Origin: Luteibacter aegosomatissinici
GTDB taxonomy: Bacteria; Pseudomonadota; Gammaproteobacteria; Xanthomonadales; Rhodanobacteraceae
Assembly: GCF_023078495.1 (NCBI RefSeq)
Contig: NZ_CP095742.1
Coordinates: 3,782,001-3,846,000, forward strand
DNA length: 64,000 nucleotides
Direction: 5' to 3'
The translations under genes were made by a program, and so were the position numbers. This document shows positions 62,346-64,000 of the stretch, piece after piece (position 1 is the stretch's first letter; every line of letters begins with the position of its first letter). Under the pieces are notes generated by a model. That model had not been told where the DNA came from. It saw only the letters and a list, made by a program, of their open reading frames with translations, and searched no databases.

Positions 62346-64000
62346 ATGTCCCACCACCATATCCGCCGCGATGTCGGCGCCTTCGCCCTGATGCTGACCG
62401 GCCTGGGCTCGATTATCGGCTCAGGCTGGCTCTTCGGTGCCTGGCACGCCGCCCAGCTGGCTGGCCCCGGTGCCATCTACGCCTGGCTCATCGGCGCGGT
62501 CATCATCCTCTTCATCGCCCTCACCTATGCCGAACTGGGCGCCATGTTCCCCGAATCCGGCGGCATGGTGCGCTATGGCCATTATTCACACGGTTCGCTG
62601 GTGGGGTTCATCGCCGGCTGGGCCAACTGGATCGCCATCGTCTCGGTCATCCCGGTCGAGGCCGAGGCCTCGGTGCAGTACATGGCCTCCTGGCCCTGGG
62701 AATGGGCCAAGTGGACCAAGGACCTCTACGTGGTCACGGCCGGCCATGGCGAGCTCACCCCGCCGGGCCTGGCCATCGCCGTGGTGCTGGTCTTCGTCTA
62801 TTTCTTCCTGAACTTCTGGAGCGTGAAGCTGTTTGCCAAGAGCAACACGGCGATCACGGTGTTCAAGCTGGTCGTGCCGGCCGCCACCGGCATCGCGCTC
62901 ATCTGCACCAGCTTCAACAGCGGCAATTTCCACATCGGCGCGCACGGTGGCACGCACGCCATCGATATCTCCTCGATCCTCACGGCCGTCGCCATCTCGG
63001 GCATCGTCTTCAGCTTCAACGGCTTCCAGAGCCCGGTGAACCTGGCCGGCGAAGCCCGCAACCCGGGCCGTAGCGTCCCGTTCGCCGTCATTGGCTCGAT
63101 CCTGCTGGCTACCGTGGTTTACGTACTGCTGCAGGTCGCGTTCATCGGCGCCGTCCCGCCCGATCAGCTTGCCCAGGGCTGGGCCGCGCTGGAATACGCC
63201 TCGCCGTTCGCCCAGCTGGCCACCGCGCTGCTCATCAACTGGCTGGCCATCCTGCTCTATGCGGATGCCTTCGTGAGCCCCAGCGGTACCGGTGCCACGT
63301 ACACCGCGACCACGGCGCGCATGATCTACGCCATGGAGCGCAACGGCCACCTGCCCAAGATCTTCGGCCACATCAACCCGCGCTTCGGCATCCCGCGCCC
63401 GGCCATGTGGCTCAACCTGGTGGTGAGCTTCATCTTCCTGTTCTTCTTCCGCGGCTGGGGCACGCTGGCAGCGGTGATCTCGGTCTCGACGATCATTTCC
63501 TACCTCACCGGCCCGGTCAGCGTCATGACCCTGCGCCGTACGGCACCGGAACTGAAGCGCCCGCTGCGCATCGCCGGCCTGCCGGTGCTCGCCGCCCTCG
63601 CCTTCATCTTCGCCACCGAACTGCTGTACTGGGCCAAGTGGCCGCTCACGGGCGAGATCATCCTGCTGATGGTCGTGGCGCTGCCGATCTACTTCTACTA
63701 CACCGCCAAGAGCGGCTGGGAAGATTTCGCCCGCCACCTGCGCGGCGCCTGGTGGCTCATCGTCTACCTGCCGGTCATGGCGGTGATCTCGTGGGCCGGT
63801 AGCAAGACCTTCGGCGGCCATGACTACATCCCGTACGGCTGGGATCTGGCTATCGTTGCTGTGTTCGGCGCGGTGTTCTATTTCTGGGGCGTGTCCTCGG
63901 GCTGGCGTACGCCGATGGTGGAGGCTGCGCGCTTCCACCACGACGAGGAGCCGGGTGAACCGGTGCTTCCGCCGAGTGCGGATGAAGCCGAGGCCGTTAC
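62346..64000 (+). CDS. APC-family amino acid permease, truncated by the window end
   Basis: The visible 551 residues have no stop. Starts MSHHHIRRDVGAFALMLTGLG, then the APC signature GSIIGSGWLFGAWHAAQLAGPGA across the first unwound helix. At least twelve hydrophobic helices follow, including ITVFKLVVPAATGIALI and AVAISGIVFSFNGFQSPVNLAGEARNPGRSVP, the conserved loop before helix 7. This resembles aspartate:proton symporter-like APC proteins; the substrate is inferred. A hydrophilic, acidic end begins (HHDEEPGEPVLPPSADEAEA), so the stop is probably close. Confidence 0.88.
   Translation, partial: MSHHHIRRDVGAFALMLTGLGSIIGSGWLFGAWHAAQLAGPGAIYAWLIGAVIILFIALTYAELGAMFPESGGMVRYGHYSHGSLVGFIAGWANWIAIVSVIPVEAEASVQYMASWPWEWAKWTKDLYVVTAGHGELTPPGLAIAVVLVFVYFFLNFWSVKLFAKSNTAITVFKLVVPAATGIALICTSFNSGNFHIGAHGGTHAIDISSILTAVAISGIVFSFNGFQSPVNLAGEARNPGRSVPFAVIGSILLATVVYVLLQVAFIGAVPPDQLAQGWAALEYASPFAQLATALLINWLAILLYADAFVSPSGTGATYTATTARMIYAMERNGHLPKIFGHINPRFGIPRPAMWLNLVVSFIFLFFFRGWGTLAAVISVSTIISYLTGPVSVMTLRRTAPELKRPLRIAGLPVLAALAFIFATELLYWAKWPLTGEIILLMVVALPIYFYYTAKSGWEDFARHLRGAWWLIVYLPVMAVISWAGSKTFGGHDYIPYGWDLAIVAVFGAVFYFWGVSSGWRTPMVEAARFHHDEEPGEPVLPPSADEAEAV

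Overview
The window is GC-rich (by eye about two thirds G+C), gene-dense chromosomal DNA of a gammaproteobacterium of the order Xanthomonadales. The gene orders map-glnD-dapD-yffB-dapE, rpsB-tsf-pyrH-frr-uppS-cdsA-dxr-rseP-bamA-lpxD-fabZ-lpxA-lpxB-rnhB and lptFG opposite pepA-holC, a fused MoaC/MoaB, and GTAG-headed REP elements together point to the Rhodanobacteraceae (Luteibacter or Dyella type). This placement is inferred from gene content and order, not from a database search. No prophage, insertion sequence with a transposase, CRISPR array, rRNA or tRNA was seen.

Layout. 1-5895 (minus): map, glnD, dapD, an ArsC-like reductase and dapE, for N-terminal Met removal, nitrogen signalling and lysine/peptidoglycan precursor synthesis. 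6279-21738 (plus): translation factors (rpsB, tsf, frr), UMP kinase, undecaprenyl/CDP-DAG/isoprenoid synthesis, RseP, BamA and the lipid A genes, then a small exported protein. The tsf-pyrH gap (8100-9393) is expanded by two inverted copies of a roughly 255-bp repeat around a tiny secreted-peptide ORF. 22325-26184 (minus): molybdenum cofactor operon moaA-moaD-moaE-moaCB-moeA. 26409-30751 (plus): an HU-like protein with a histone-like tail, a BlaI/M56 repressor-protease pair with two visible operators, a HAD phosphatase and a CDP-alcohol phosphatidyltransferase. 30748-35237 (minus): PepSY, DUF2271, DUF4198, ApbE and a membrane flavoreductase, behind a Fur-like palindrome. 35382-37464: a two-component pair. 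37539-40384: a hydrolase, two half-size EamA/ArnE-F-like transporters and a DegT-type aminotransferase. 40536-42559: creD and tsaB. 42577-51679: a YoaA/DinG helicase, valS, holC, pepA, lptF and lptG. 51689-55171: a large propeller hybrid histidine kinase. 55296-59965: a tight cluster GTPase, YceI, cytochrome b561, YceI, GTPase. 60021-64000: a glutaredoxin-like protein, sdaA, a small exported protein and a truncated amino acid permease.

Most of the window is housekeeping. The parts that deserve attention are: the inverted-repeat island at 8156-9280; REP elements whose GTAG head supplies the stop codon of three genes and, in one case, is translated as the N-terminus of ApbE; the BlaI-type operators in front of a protease pair with no beta-lactamase; the iron-reductase-like flavin operon; the hydrolase/EamA/EamA/DegT operon; and the two-GTPase/YceI/b561 cluster. 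The last two are the best candidates for undescribed systems.
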